A stretch of 64,000 nucleotides of DNA from Myceligenerans salitolerans (GTDB taxonomy: Bacteria; Actinomycetota; Actinomycetes; Actinomycetales; Cellulomonadaceae), in the NCBI RefSeq assembly GCF_017349295.1, contig NZ_JAFMPK010000026.1:621-64620 (forward strand), in the 5' to 3' direction. This document shows, piece by piece, positions 15,768 through 27,973 of this stretch. The notes under the pieces are model-generated. The model searched no databases, was not told where the DNA came from, and saw only the letters and a list, made by a program, of their open reading frames with translations. Position 1 is the first letter of the stretch, and each line of letters opens with the position of its first letter. Both the position numbers and the translations under genes were made by a program.

Positions 15768-18700
15768 TCAGCCGGCGTCCGACAGGTCCTTCACCCGCAC
15801 GTCGCGGTAGTAGATGGTCTCCCCACCCCCGTGGTTCTGGAGGCCCACGTACCCCTGAGCGAGGTCACGAGCGGGATCGGTGCTGACGAAGTCGTTCACC
15901 AGCACCCCGTTGAGGAACACCGTGATGGTCTGGCCGACGACGCGGATCTCGTAGGAGTTCCACGACCCCGGCGGGTTCAGCGCCTGGTCGACGGCGGCCT
16001 GGTCCGCACCCTGGAAGGTGTAGATCGACCCGGTCGTGCGGTCGGGCTCGTCGCTGGCGTCGATCTGGATCTCGTAGCCCTCGTTCACCGCGACCCACGG
16101 GTCGTTGCCGGGGTCGGGGAATCCGACGAAGACACCGCCGTTGTCGTCCTTCACCAGCTTCCAGTCGAGCTTGAGGCTGTACTCCCCCAGCTCCTCACCG
16201 GTGTGCCAGAGCAGGCCCATGCCCCCCGTGCTGCGGATCGAGCAGTCGCTCTGCCTGCCGAACGACCCGGCACCCGCCAGGCGCCAGCCGTCCAGCGACT
16301 CCAGGGTGCCGTCGAACAGGGCCTCGTACCCCTGCTTGTACCGTTCCGGGCGGCAGATGTCCGTGTGCCGGCCGACCGTGAGGACGTCGAGGTTGACGTT
16401 GCCGTCGTCCTCCTCGTCGTAACGCAGCGTGATGGTGTTGGTGCCTCGCTCCAGCGGCAGCTCGCGGGTCGCCGTCGCCCAGGTCTTCCAGTCACCGGTC
16501 GACTCGAGCGCCCATGGCTCGAGCTCTTCGCCGTTGACCAGTACCGAGACCGTCTTGGTGCCTTCGAACGGGTTGGGCCCGTTCGAGTAGCGCAGACTCA
16601 CCGGCCACGTGCCGCCGTGACGAACGTCCGTGGTGAACGTCGCCGACGCGCCCACCTCCCCGAGCCCGTCCACGAACCCGGAACCGGAATAGCCGCTGTG
16701 CTCGGTGTCGACGTTCGCCGACCCCCGGAGCGTCGCCTCCTCCGCCTCGTGGTAGCCACGCTCGGCTGGCGCCCGGTAGCCCGGGACGGCGTTCAGCGTG
16801 TACCAGGCCTCCGTGTTCCACAGCTCCTGGCCCTCGGCGTCGGTGAAGGGGCGCGGGCTGCGCAGGTGCACCACACGTCCCGGTTCGAGGCCGTCGACGG
16901 TGAGCGACACCTTCGTGCCGTTCCGCGACACGCGGGCGTCCGAGACGAACAGCGGTCGCTCGTCGACCTTCGGCCCGCCGTAGGCGCGGGTGGGCACGTA
17001 GCGCCAGTGGTCCATGCGGAACGCCTGGTTCGGGTCCTCGGCGATCTTCGCCACCGTCTCCTCGGACAGCGGCTCGGTGTACTCGATCGTGAAGCCCTTC
17101 CTGGTGGCGCGCATCTCGGTCATGTCGAACGTGCCCTCGCCGTTCGGCATCAGCTTCTGCAGGCCGTACCGGAGCTTGCCCGGCTCGCTCCAGTTGCCGC
17201 CCTCACCGATGCCGCCGACGTACAACGCTCCGTCGGGCCCGACGACGGTGCGGTTCACACCGGCCTCCAGCCCGGCAGAGTGCCGGAACACGGCACCCTG
17301 GTACTCGCCGTCGACCTTCTCGAGGAAGCCGCGCTGCAGGCCGCCGTAGGTGACGTCGCCGAACACGAGCTGGCCCGCGTAGGGTCCCTCCTCGAGGCGC
17401 ACCGGGGAACTCGGCGAGTTGCCGATCTCGTTCTGCGGCACCCACAGTGCGGGGGCGCTCACCGGCTGCTCGTCGAACGGACCCGCGGGGTTGGTGAAGT
17501 GGTTGAAGAACTTGCCCTCCTCGATGTGGACGAGCTTCGAGCTGGGCAGCCAGGCACCCTGGTTGTCCATCACGAACAGTTCCCCGTCCGGCCCCTCGAC
17601 CATGCCGTTGGGCGTCCGCAGGCCGCCGGCCACGTACTCGACCTCGCCGGTCTCCCGGTCGACCCGCACGGTGGTACCGCGGTTCGGCGCGGGCTGCGGG
17701 TCGGTGGTGGCACCGCCGTTGTTGATGGCGACCGACAGGTTGACGTAGAAGTAGTCCTCGTCGTGCAGCAGGCCGAAGGCGAACTCGTGGAAGTTCTCGC
17801 CGAAGGGCCACTGCGCCACCGTACGGTGCTCGTCGTAGAAGCCGTCCCCGTCCGGGTCCGTCAGCTCCGTCAGGCGGTCACGCTCGGAGACGTAGATCGA
17901 GTCGCCGATCACCGCCACACCCATCGGGTTGAACAGGTCCGTGGCGACCTTCTCGACGGTGACCTGGTCCCGCGACGTCTCGCCGGTCACGTTGTCCAGC
18001 AGGAAGACCTCGCCGGGTTCCGGGTCCTCGACCCAGCCACCGGGGCTGACCGAACCCGACGTGGCCACGACGAGGCGGTCGTCGGCGGTCCAGTCGAGCG
18101 CCGCGACCATCGGTTCGAAGCCCTCCGGGCGCAGGTCCGTGAGCGTGTAACCGGGGTGGACGGAGTCCAGGCGCATACCGTCGCCCGCCGTGTCGTCCTG
18201 CCCCTCGCAGTACTTGGTGCCCGGCGCGGTCACGCGCACCACGCCCGCCTCCGTGCTGAGCGCGGTCGAGGGCACGACCTCGAAGCCGGTGGCCCCCGGC
18301 GGGCGCCACTCGAGCTTGAGGACCTGGTCGCCGGTGTTCTCGAAGTACTCCACCCGCAGGTCGTGGTAGCCGGAGGTGAGAGCGACCGAGCCGTCGGCGG
18401 GCTCCGCCCCGTGCAGGCCGTCGTGGTCGACGACAACGCTGTCGTCGATGACCAGGCGCGAGCCGTCGTCGCTCGTGAGCCGGAACTCGTAGGTACCGTC
18501 AGCCGGCACCGACAGGTTCGCCAGGGCGTGGGCGATGAAGCGGTCGCCCATCCCGAAGTCCGCCTCGGTGGCGTAGTCGATGGTCGGTTTGAGCTGGTCC
18601 ACGTTCGGCGTCTGGCCCGAGCGGAGCGTGCACAGCTCGCTGATGTCCCGCGCCACGTCATAGGTTCTCAGGGTGACGCCGGGCTCCTGCGGGGGCAGGT

Positions 18701-18815
18701 CGTCGGCGGCCGCGGCGACGGGGACGGCCCCCGCGAGCACGGCGCCTGTCGTTGCGGTGGCGGCGACGAGCGCGACCGCCTGTCTGGTACGGGTAGTGGA
18801 TCCTCGCGAGCGCAT
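15768..18815 (-). CDS. secreted PA14 / beta-propeller / CBM6 / DUF1080 (3-keto-disaccharide hydrolase-like) protein
   Basis: The protein has 1,015 residues. It has a Sec signal (TRQAVALVAATATTGAVLAGA). Domains, approximate: PA14 48-188 (LTSDDGSRLVIDDSVV); soluble dehydrogenase-like beta-propeller 212-618 (FNPMGVAVIGDSIYVSERD, LRTPNGMVEGPDGELFVMDN); CBM6 685-815; DUF1080 823-1010 (LFDGTLESLDGWRL, DDNGGVFVGFPDPG, SWNSYEIRVVGQTITVFLNG). DUF1080 proteins are lectin-fold enzymes now linked to hydrolysis of 3-keto-disaccharides (family knowledge). GAGGAGG precedes the ATG. It has its own promoter with the same operator-like repeat as the ABC operon, so it is very likely co-regulated with it. It would act outside the cell on oxidised oligosaccharides; PA14 and CBM6 should bind the glycan. 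No cell-wall anchor is seen. Confidence 0.9.
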   Translation of the reverse strand: MRSRGSTTRTRQAVALVAATATTGAVLAGAVPVAAAADDLPPQEPGVTLRTYDVARDISELCTLRSGQTPNVDQLKPTIDYATEADFGMGDRFIAHALANLSVPADGTYEFRLTSDDGSRLVIDDSVVVDHDGLHGAEPADGSVALTSGYHDLRVEYFENTGDQVLKLEWRPPGATGFEVVPSTALSTEAGVVRVTAPGTKYCEGQDDTAGDGMRLDSVHPGYTLTDLRPEGFEPMVAALDWTADDRLVVATSGSVSPGGWVEDPEPGEVFLLDNVTGETSRDQVTVEKVATDLFNPMGVAVIGDSIYVSERDRLTELTDPDGDGFYDEHRTVAQWPFGENFHEFAFGLLHDEDYFYVNLSVAINNGGATTDPQPAPNRGTTVRVDRETGEVEYVAGGLRTPNGMVEGPDGELFVMDNQGAWLPSSKLVHIEEGKFFNHFTNPAGPFDEQPVSAPALWVPQNEIGNSPSSPVRLEEGPYAGQLVFGDVTYGGLQRGFLEKVDGEYQGAVFRHSAGLEAGVNRTVVGPDGALYVGGIGEGGNWSEPGKLRYGLQKLMPNGEGTFDMTEMRATRKGFTIEYTEPLSEETVAKIAEDPNQAFRMDHWRYVPTRAYGGPKVDERPLFVSDARVSRNGTKVSLTVDGLEPGRVVHLRSPRPFTDAEGQELWNTEAWYTLNAVPGYRAPAERGYHEAEEATLRGSANVDTEHSGYSGSGFVDGLGEVGASATFTTDVRHGGTWPVSLRYSNGPNPFEGTKTVSVLVNGEELEPWALESTGDWKTWATATRELPLERGTNTITLRYDEEDDGNVNLDVLTVGRHTDICRPERYKQGYEALFDGTLESLDGWRLAGAGSFGRQSDCSIRSTGGMGLLWHTGEELGEYSLKLDWKLVKDDNGGVFVGFPDPGNDPWVAVNEGYEIQIDASDEPDRTTGSIYTFQGADQAAVDQALNPPGSWNSYEIRVVGQTITVFLNGVLVNDFVSTDPARDLAQGYVGLQNHGGGETIYYRDVRVKDLSDAG

Positions 18816-18851
18816 GCGCCCTCCTCGGTCGGCTTTGACCTTTCGGAGCCG

Positions 18852-18880
18852 AACCTATGAGGACTTCTGTCGATCGTCAA
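18852..18880 (-). promoter_or_regulatory. promoter of the DUF1080 gene
   Basis: Reading leftwards, TTGACG (18880-18875), a 17-base spacer and TAGGTT (18857-18852) form a good housekeeping promoter. The leader is about 30-40 bases and includes a GAGGAGG ribosome site. Confidence 0.78.
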
Positions 18881-18888
18881 GCAGAAGA
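18863..18888. promoter_or_regulatory. operator candidate, copy 2: ACTTCTG-N12-CAGAAGA
   Basis: Arms at 18863-18869 and 18882-18888 enclose the -35 box. The left arm, the spacer length and the distance to the -35 box (five bases) are identical to copy 1 at 13709-13734, although the spacer sequences differ. Confidence 0.7.
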
Positions 18889-18904
18889 CGTCAACTCATC
18901 GACA

Positions 18905-23088
<4,184 letters not shown>

Positions 23089-23229
23089 TGTTTCCCCTGC
23101 TCCTTCGTCTGGAAAGAATTTTCCTTGTGGCAATCCGGTCGAATGCTAACGCCACATCACCTGTCGGGAACAGGGGGTATAGGAGAAATGTTCAACCTGC
23201 GGCGCGGGCCAGAGCGAGTACGTCCCGCG

Positions 23230-24486
23230 TCACCAGCGGCTGGCCTGGAGCGGCTCGGTGAACCGCACGGGCAGGGCCGCCGGATACCGGGTCCACAACG
23301 AGCGCGCCATGCGGATGTCCTCCGGCGCCACGTCGAGCCGCATCTGGGGGATACGGTGGACCACGGCGGAGATCGCCGTCCGCCCGATGATGGACGCCAC
23401 CCGCTGCGCGGGGCAGCTGTGCGGCCCCACGCCCCAGGTCAGGTGGTACCGACCGCCCGCGTCGGACAGGGGGTCGTCGATGGCCAGCGCCGGGTCGGCG
23501 TTCGCCGCCGCGATCGCCGGGATCAGCGCGTCGCCCGCCGCCACCACGCGGCCCCCGAGCTCGCAGTCCTGACGCGCGAACCGCGGCAGGACGTTGACCA
23601 CCGGCGGCCGGATCCGGGACGCCTCGTCCACCGCGCCCGTGACGTCGAGCCGCCCGCCGTACAACCGGGCGGCGAAGCGGTCGTCGGTGAGCAGCATGTG
23701 CAGCGCACCGGCCACCCAGGCGACCTCGGCGTCGTGGGCGATGACGAACATCTCGGCGAGCGTGGTCATCACCTCGACGTCGTTCTCCATCGCGGAGTGG
23801 TCGAGCATCGCCGTGGTCAGGTCTTCCCCCGGCTCCAGCCGGTGGGCGGCCACATGCTCCAGCATGATCTGCATGATCTCCTCCGACGCGGACACGGCCG
23901 CGTCGGTCGCCGCGTAGATGTCGCGGGTGAGAATGCTCATCCGCTGCGCGTCGGAGTGGCTCAGGCCCAGCAGTTCGGCGAGCAGGTGCACGCACAGCGG
24001 CACCGTGAAGTCGTGGATCAGGTCCGCCTCGCCCCGGTTGGCCAGTCCGTCGAGGATCGCGTCGCAGGCCACCTCCACCGACACCCGCAGGCGTGTCTCG
24101 TCGATCGTCGTGAACGCGTCGTCGATCGGGGCCCGCAGCCGGCGGTGGCGCGGCCCGTCCACGTAGTACGCGTTCTCCCGCGGCGCCATGACCGCGAGCA
24201 GCCCCGGAGGGAGCGCGCGCCGCCGCACGTACGTCCAGTTGCGAGGATCGCGCGAGAACATGATCTCGCTGCGCAGCATCGACGCCGCCTCCTCGTAACC
24301 CAGCACCAGCCAGGCCGGGACGCCGGAAACGATGTCCACGGGCGCGACGGGGCCCCACTTCTCGCGCAGGCGCTCGTAGTCGGAGTACGGGTCGAGCACG
24401 TCGTGCTCGCCGAGCAGCACCGGCCGGTAGGGCACGTTCTCCAGCCTGGTCCGGTCGGGGCCCACGTTCAGCCTCCTGGGTTGCAT
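23230..24486 (-). CDS. cytochrome P450 of a conservon (CvnE-like)
   Basis: The protein has 418 residues. The heme-thiolate loop is WGVGPHSCPAQRVA (Cys present; the usual Gly after Cys is Pro). The K-helix EASR satisfies ExxR. The I-helix reads VIAHDAEVAWVAG and lacks the usual acid-threonine pair, so proton delivery for oxygen activation may be altered. It is the last gene of a five-gene set (kinase, roadblock, DUF742, GTPase, P450), 22 bp after the GTPase. This is the order of Streptomyces conservons that include a P450. Conservon P450s are known to be unusual and mostly have no known substrate. A redox-signal or ligand-sensing role is as plausible as catalysis (inference). Confidence 0.93.
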   Translation of the reverse strand: MQPRRLNVGPDRTRLENVPYRPVLLGEHDVLDPYSDYERLREKWGPVAPVDIVSGVPAWLVLGYEEAASMLRSEIMFSRDPRNWTYVRRRALPPGLLAVMAPRENAYYVDGPRHRRLRAPIDDAFTTIDETRLRVSVEVACDAILDGLANRGEADLIHDFTVPLCVHLLAELLGLSHSDAQRMSILTRDIYAATDAAVSASEEIMQIMLEHVAAHRLEPGEDLTTAMLDHSAMENDVEVMTTLAEMFVIAHDAEVAWVAGALHMLLTDDRFAARLYGGRLDVTGAVDEASRIRPPVVNVLPRFARQDCELGGRVVAAGDALIPAIAAANADPALAIDDPLSDAGGRYHLTWGVGPHSCPAQRVASIIGRTAISAVVHRIPQMRLDVAPEDIRMARSLWTRYPAALPVRFTEPLQASRW

Positions 24487-24508
24487 GTGCGGCTCCCGGC
24501 CGCCCGCG

Positions 24509-25117
24509 TCACGCGGGCGCCTTCTGGAAGGCAGGGAAGGTCAGGGCGTGCTCGACCAACTGGATCAGCGCCTGCGCCGACGACGTCCGGTTGCGCGCGT
24601 CGCACCGCACGATCGGCGTGGTCGGCAGCAGGTCGAGCGCGGCCCGGATGCGTTCCACCGGGTACTGCGGCGAGTCGGGGAACTGGTTGATCACCACGGC
24701 GAACGGCATCTTGGTGCGAAGTTCGAGCTGGTCCAGCACCTCGAACGAGGCCTCGATGCTGCGGGTGTCCACCATGACGAGCGCGCCCACGGCGCCGTCG
24801 GCCAGGCCGGCCCACAGGTCCCAGAAGCGCCGCTGTCCGGGCGTGCCGAACATGTACAGCGCGATCTCCTCCGAGACCGTGAGCCGCCCGAAGTCGAGCG
24901 CCACGGTCGTCGTCTGCTTCTCCGGATGGTTGGGGTCGATACCCACGCTCGCCGTCGTGATCTGCTCCTCGGTGCGCAGCGGCTCGATCTCGCTCACGGA
25001 GTCGATCAGGGTCGTCTTGCCCACGCCGAACGCGCCTACCACGAGCACCTTCACCGATCGCGCCACCGAAGGCGCGAGGTGCTGGCCTGCCGTCGGTTCA
25101 GATGTTGCGGAGTCCAT
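24509..25117 (-). CDS. conservon GTP-binding protein (CvnD-like)
   Basis: The protein has 202 residues. It is a small Ras-like/ATP-GTP-binding protein with P-loop GAFGVGKTT (residues 28-36), switch region DFGRLTVSEEIALYMFGTPGQ and VVINQFPDS in place of NKxD. It overlaps the DUF742 gene by 20 bases, so the two are translated together. Conservon GTPases associate with the roadblock and DUF742 partners at the membrane and resemble eukaryotic G-protein modules (family knowledge). The input is probably the sensor kinase-like CvnA encoded upstream. Confidence 0.93.
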   Translation of the reverse strand: MDSATSEPTAGQHLAPSVARSVKVLVVGAFGVGKTTLIDSVSEIEPLRTEEQITTASVGIDPNHPEKQTTTVALDFGRLTVSEEIALYMFGTPGQRRFWDLWAGLADGAVGALVMVDTRSIEASFEVLDQLELRTKMPFAVVINQFPDSPQYPVERIRAALDLLPTTPIVRCDARNRTSSAQALIQLVEHALTFPAFQKAPA

Positions 25118-25454
25118 CGAGCACCTTCTCCAGGATGTCCCGCCCGGGCAGGACGTGTGCCTGGTGGTTGGAACGGATCGTGAGATGGCCGGAGTCGACC
25201 AGGTCGGACACCAGCACCGCGACCAGACTGACCGGGAGGGCCAGGTAGGCGGCGACCTCGGCGAGCGCGAGCGTTCCCCGGCAGAGGCGCACCAGGTCCC
25301 GCTGCTGGCGGGTCGCCGTGGTCGGAGCGGGCCGACCGTCGACGGCGACCAGCAGCGTCTCCGGGCGCAGGGTGTTGCGGGTCGGGTGTGCGCGCCCGGA
25401 CGTCAGAACATACGAACGGACCGGATGGTCCCGATATTCGTCCCCCTGTGACAT
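25098..25454 (-). CDS. DUF742 conservon protein (CvnC-like)
   Basis: The protein has 118 residues. The DUF742 domain has the typical RSYVLTSGR start, ETLLVA, then a winged-helix-like LALAEVAAYLALPVSLVAVL segment with VSDLVDSGHL. It lies 28 bp after the roadblock gene and overlaps the GTPase gene. It is predicted to form a complex with CvnB and CvnD. Confidence 0.93.
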   Translation of the reverse strand: MSQGDEYRDHPVRSYVLTSGRAHPTRNTLRPETLLVAVDGRPAPTTATRQQRDLVRLCRGTLALAEVAAYLALPVSLVAVLVSDLVDSGHLTIRSNHQAHVLPGRDILEKVLDGLRNI

Positions 25455-25482
25455 ATAGAGCTACCGCCTCTCCTCGATGAGG

Positions 25483-25896
25483 TCAGTTCTCCCTGGCCTC
25501 GGTACCCAGGGTGCGTTCCCCGATCATGAGCACCTGCGCCTGCATCTGCTGTGCGACCAGAGCCGGGTCGATGTTCGACTCGGTGATCACCGCGAGCCGC
25601 GAGCCGTCGCCGGCTCCGCGGACGAACAGGAAGCCGCCGTCGAACTCCACGACGATCTGGCGGATCGAGTCGCTCGTGCCGAACTCCCTGCTCATACCGA
25701 TTCCCAGTGCGGCTAGTCCGGCGCAGGCGGCCGAGACCTTGTCCGCTACGTCCAGCGGAGTCTGGTCGGTCCGCACCTTCATCAGGCCGTCGGATGTGAG
25801 CACCACGACGTGGAGCACTCCACGTACGCCACTGATGAGCTCGAGCATCCAGCTGTTCTCGTCGGCCTGTGTCATGCCTTCGGCCTGCGTGGTCAT
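25483..25896 (-). CDS. roadblock/LC7 domain protein (CvnB-like)
   Basis: The protein has 137 residues. The roadblock/LC7 fold is seen in NSWMLELISGVRGVLHVVVL, SDGLMKVRT, then FDGGFLFVRGAGDGSRLAVI. Such proteins regulate GTPases, as MglB does for MglA. It overlaps the kinase gene by four bases, so it is translationally coupled. With DUF742 and the GTPase it makes the core of the conservon. Confidence 0.94.
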   Translation of the reverse strand: MTTQAEGMTQADENSWMLELISGVRGVLHVVVLTSDGLMKVRTDQTPLDVADKVSAACAGLAALGIGMSREFGTSDSIRQIVVEFDGGFLFVRGAGDGSRLAVITESNIDPALVAQQMQAQVLMIGERTLGTEAREN

Positions 25897-27776
25897 CGGT
25901 CCTCCGAAGTCGCGCCGGCATCCGCCGACGGATCGCTGCTGTCAATTGCGTTCCCAGGCGTCTTGTCCACGCTGAAGAAGGCGCCCATCCACTGGCCGGC
26001 CTCCTCGGCCGTCTGCTGCCGGACGGACCTGGTGTGCTTGCCGTTGGACTCCCCGGACACCGTGGGAGCGATGGCTTCGGCCTCCTCACGACGGGAGCGC
26101 CGCTGCGGCAGGGCAATCGGCTCTGGGAACTCGTCGTCGTCCGGACCGCGGCGGGTCGGACGAGTCTCTGCGGCCGGGGAGCCCGGCGATGTGGTGGTGG
26201 TCGTGTCGGGCCCCTCCAGACGCTCGTGGCCGCGCGGCGGCCGGTCGGTGACGGTCGCCGACGGCGGCGTCGACGGGGATGACCATGGTTCGTCGCTCAG
26301 CGTGGACTCCTTCTCGTCGACGGCGTCCGCGAGCCCGGCGGGCTCCGCGAGGGAGCCGGTCCGCTCGCGCGGCGCCGCCTCCGGTGCGGCGGTGACCGCC
26401 GGCACCGCTCCCGAGAAGGGCGTGACCGGCTCCGTGGGCTCGGCCGCCTTCCGGCGGGGCTCCGCGGCCTCGGCCGGGTCGGAGAACTCGGCCGGGGCCG
26501 ACACGTCCGCGATCGCGGTCGCCGCCGACGACGTCCCGCGCGTCGGCAGGCTGGGGGTGGTGGGCACGGACGGGACCCGCACGGCCTCACCGCCGCCGGA
26601 GCCACCGAGGTCGGACGGCGCGACGGGCTCCGTCAGCTCTCCCGGGATCATCACGATCGCGCGCAGACCACCGTAGACCGACTCGGTGATGTCGACGCGG
26701 AAGCCGTGCCGGCGCGCGTAGGTGCCCACGACGGCGAGGCCGGTCTGCGGGATCTCGCCGAGATCCGTGATGCTGACCTGCTTCTTGCCGGAGGCGATGT
26801 CGCGCGCCTGGTCGAGCTGCTTGGCGTCGAGCCCGACACCGCAGTCGTCGATCTCGATGACGGCGCCGCGCTGCACCTGCCGCAGCGCGACCAGCACCTG
26901 CGTGGTGGGCGGGGAGGACTGGGTGGCGTTCGCGAGCAGCTCGGCCACGAGGTGGATGAGCGGCTCGACGATCCGCGCGGACACGGCGACACCGGGGTCG
27001 CCCGAGACCTCGACACGGTGGAAGGCGGTGATGCGCCCGGCCGCGCCCTGTACGACGTCGGGCAGCGCCAGCGGCTCGTTCCACTGCTGCCCGGGCCACT
27101 CGCCGCACAGCGCGGCAAGGCTCTGGGCCTGGCGCGCCTGCTGCGCGGCGGCGTGGTCGACGCGCATCGACGTCTGCAGGATGTCCGGGTCGGTGGGGTG
27201 GCGCTGCACCATGCGCGACGCCTCCTCCTGGATGCGGTGCGCGGACGCCTGCACCTTGCGCCCCAGCGACACCACCGCCACCTGGACGGCGTCGCGCCGG
27301 GCGACGCGCTCCTCCTGGACCTGCGTCAGCGCGATCCCGGCTTCCTCCAGCCGCTTGAGCGACTGGTCGTCGTCGATCCGCGGGAGCGGCGGCACCGGGT
27401 CGTTCGCGAGGAATGCCGGCAGCTGCTGCGTCACGAGCGCGTCGAGGGCCGCGCGGCGCTCCTCGGCGATCTTCTCGAACACGCGCGCCCGGTGCACGTA
27501 CATCCGGCTCTCGGCCACGTCGGTGGTGGCGCTGCGCTGCGCGACGATCGCGGCGACCACGGCGAGGAGGATCGCGGCGATCCCCACGATCCAGCCGAGG
27601 GTCTTGCCGCCCCACTGCGACGTGTAGAGAGCGGGCGCCACCAGGACGAAGGCGGCGACGCCGACGACACTGACCCAGGGCGCGACCTGGCGCAGCCTGC
27701 TCGGCGGAGTAGAAGACGTCGAGCTCACAGAGCCGGTCCCCCCATGTTGGAATTCATCGTCGGAGCCACGCGGCAC
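25893..27776 (-). CDS. conservon sensor histidine kinase-like protein (CvnA-like)
   Basis: The protein has 627 residues. Two membrane helices (about 33-75) leave almost no extracellular loop. A coiled region follows, with a likely phospho-acceptor segment MRVDHAAAQQARQAQ (about 208). The HATPase domain has an N-box (ELLANATQ), G1 DDCGVGLD and G2 GLAVVGTYARRHGF. The last about 250 residues are a disordered Pro/Glu/Ala/Thr-rich tail. No response regulator is adjacent, as usual for conservons, where output goes to the GTPase module. The start at GTG 27776 lacks a good ribosome site; a GTG 15 codons further in, preceded by GGGGGGA, is an alternative. It is the first gene of the leftward conservon. 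Confidence 0.92.
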   Translation of the reverse strand: MPRGSDDEFQHGGTGSVSSTSSTPPSRLRQVAPWVSVVGVAAFVLVAPALYTSQWGGKTLGWIVGIAAILLAVVAAIVAQRSATTDVAESRMYVHRARVFEKIAEERRAALDALVTQQLPAFLANDPVPPLPRIDDDQSLKRLEEAGIALTQVQEERVARRDAVQVAVVSLGRKVQASAHRIQEEASRMVQRHPTDPDILQTSMRVDHAAAQQARQAQSLAALCGEWPGQQWNEPLALPDVVQGAAGRITAFHRVEVSGDPGVAVSARIVEPLIHLVAELLANATQSSPPTTQVLVALRQVQRGAVIEIDDCGVGLDAKQLDQARDIASGKKQVSITDLGEIPQTGLAVVGTYARRHGFRVDITESVYGGLRAIVMIPGELTEPVAPSDLGGSGGGEAVRVPSVPTTPSLPTRGTSSAATAIADVSAPAEFSDPAEAAEPRRKAAEPTEPVTPFSGAVPAVTAAPEAAPRERTGSLAEPAGLADAVDEKESTLSDEPWSSPSTPPSATVTDRPPRGHERLEGPDTTTTTSPGSPAAETRPTRRGPDDDEFPEPIALPQRRSRREEAEAIAPTVSGESNGKHTRSVRQQTAEEAGQWMGAFFSVDKTPGNAIDSSDPSADAGATSEDR

Positions 27777-27961
27777 GAGAAGGGCACTCCAGGGCCTTCC
27801 TCCTCGGCGCGGCGCGACGAGGGCGAGGAGCCCTCATCAGGGTCGAGTTCTACCACAGGAGGAAATCCGGCGGTACCCCTCAATCGTGGTGTGAACAGGA
27901 ATTTTCCCCCGGAACGGCCATCTCCCGCCGCGCAGGCAAGCCCGGTCCACGTGTGAAAAGT

Positions 27962-27967
27962 TAGTGT
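27962..27967 (+). promoter_or_regulatory. leaderless -10 box of the prolyl oligopeptidase gene
   Basis: TAGTGT, six bases (TCCCTC) before the ATG at 27974, with no Shine-Dalgarno in between. The -35 region is not recognisable. Confidence 0.5.
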
Positions 27968-27973
27968 TCCCTC

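Noticed and set aside
16105-16422. Possible small plus-strand gene inside the DUF1080 gene
   Set aside because: It lies wholly antisense to a conserved domain and lacks a ribosome site and any similarity.
15711-18860. A 1,049-residue plus-strand frame opposite the DUF1080 gene
   Set aside because: Same antisense shadow; no ribosome site at its start and no recognisable domain.
23230-24486. P450 lacking ExxR, as some conservon P450s do
   Set aside because: The K-helix here reads EASR, so the Glu and Arg are both present; only the I-helix threonine motif is unusual.
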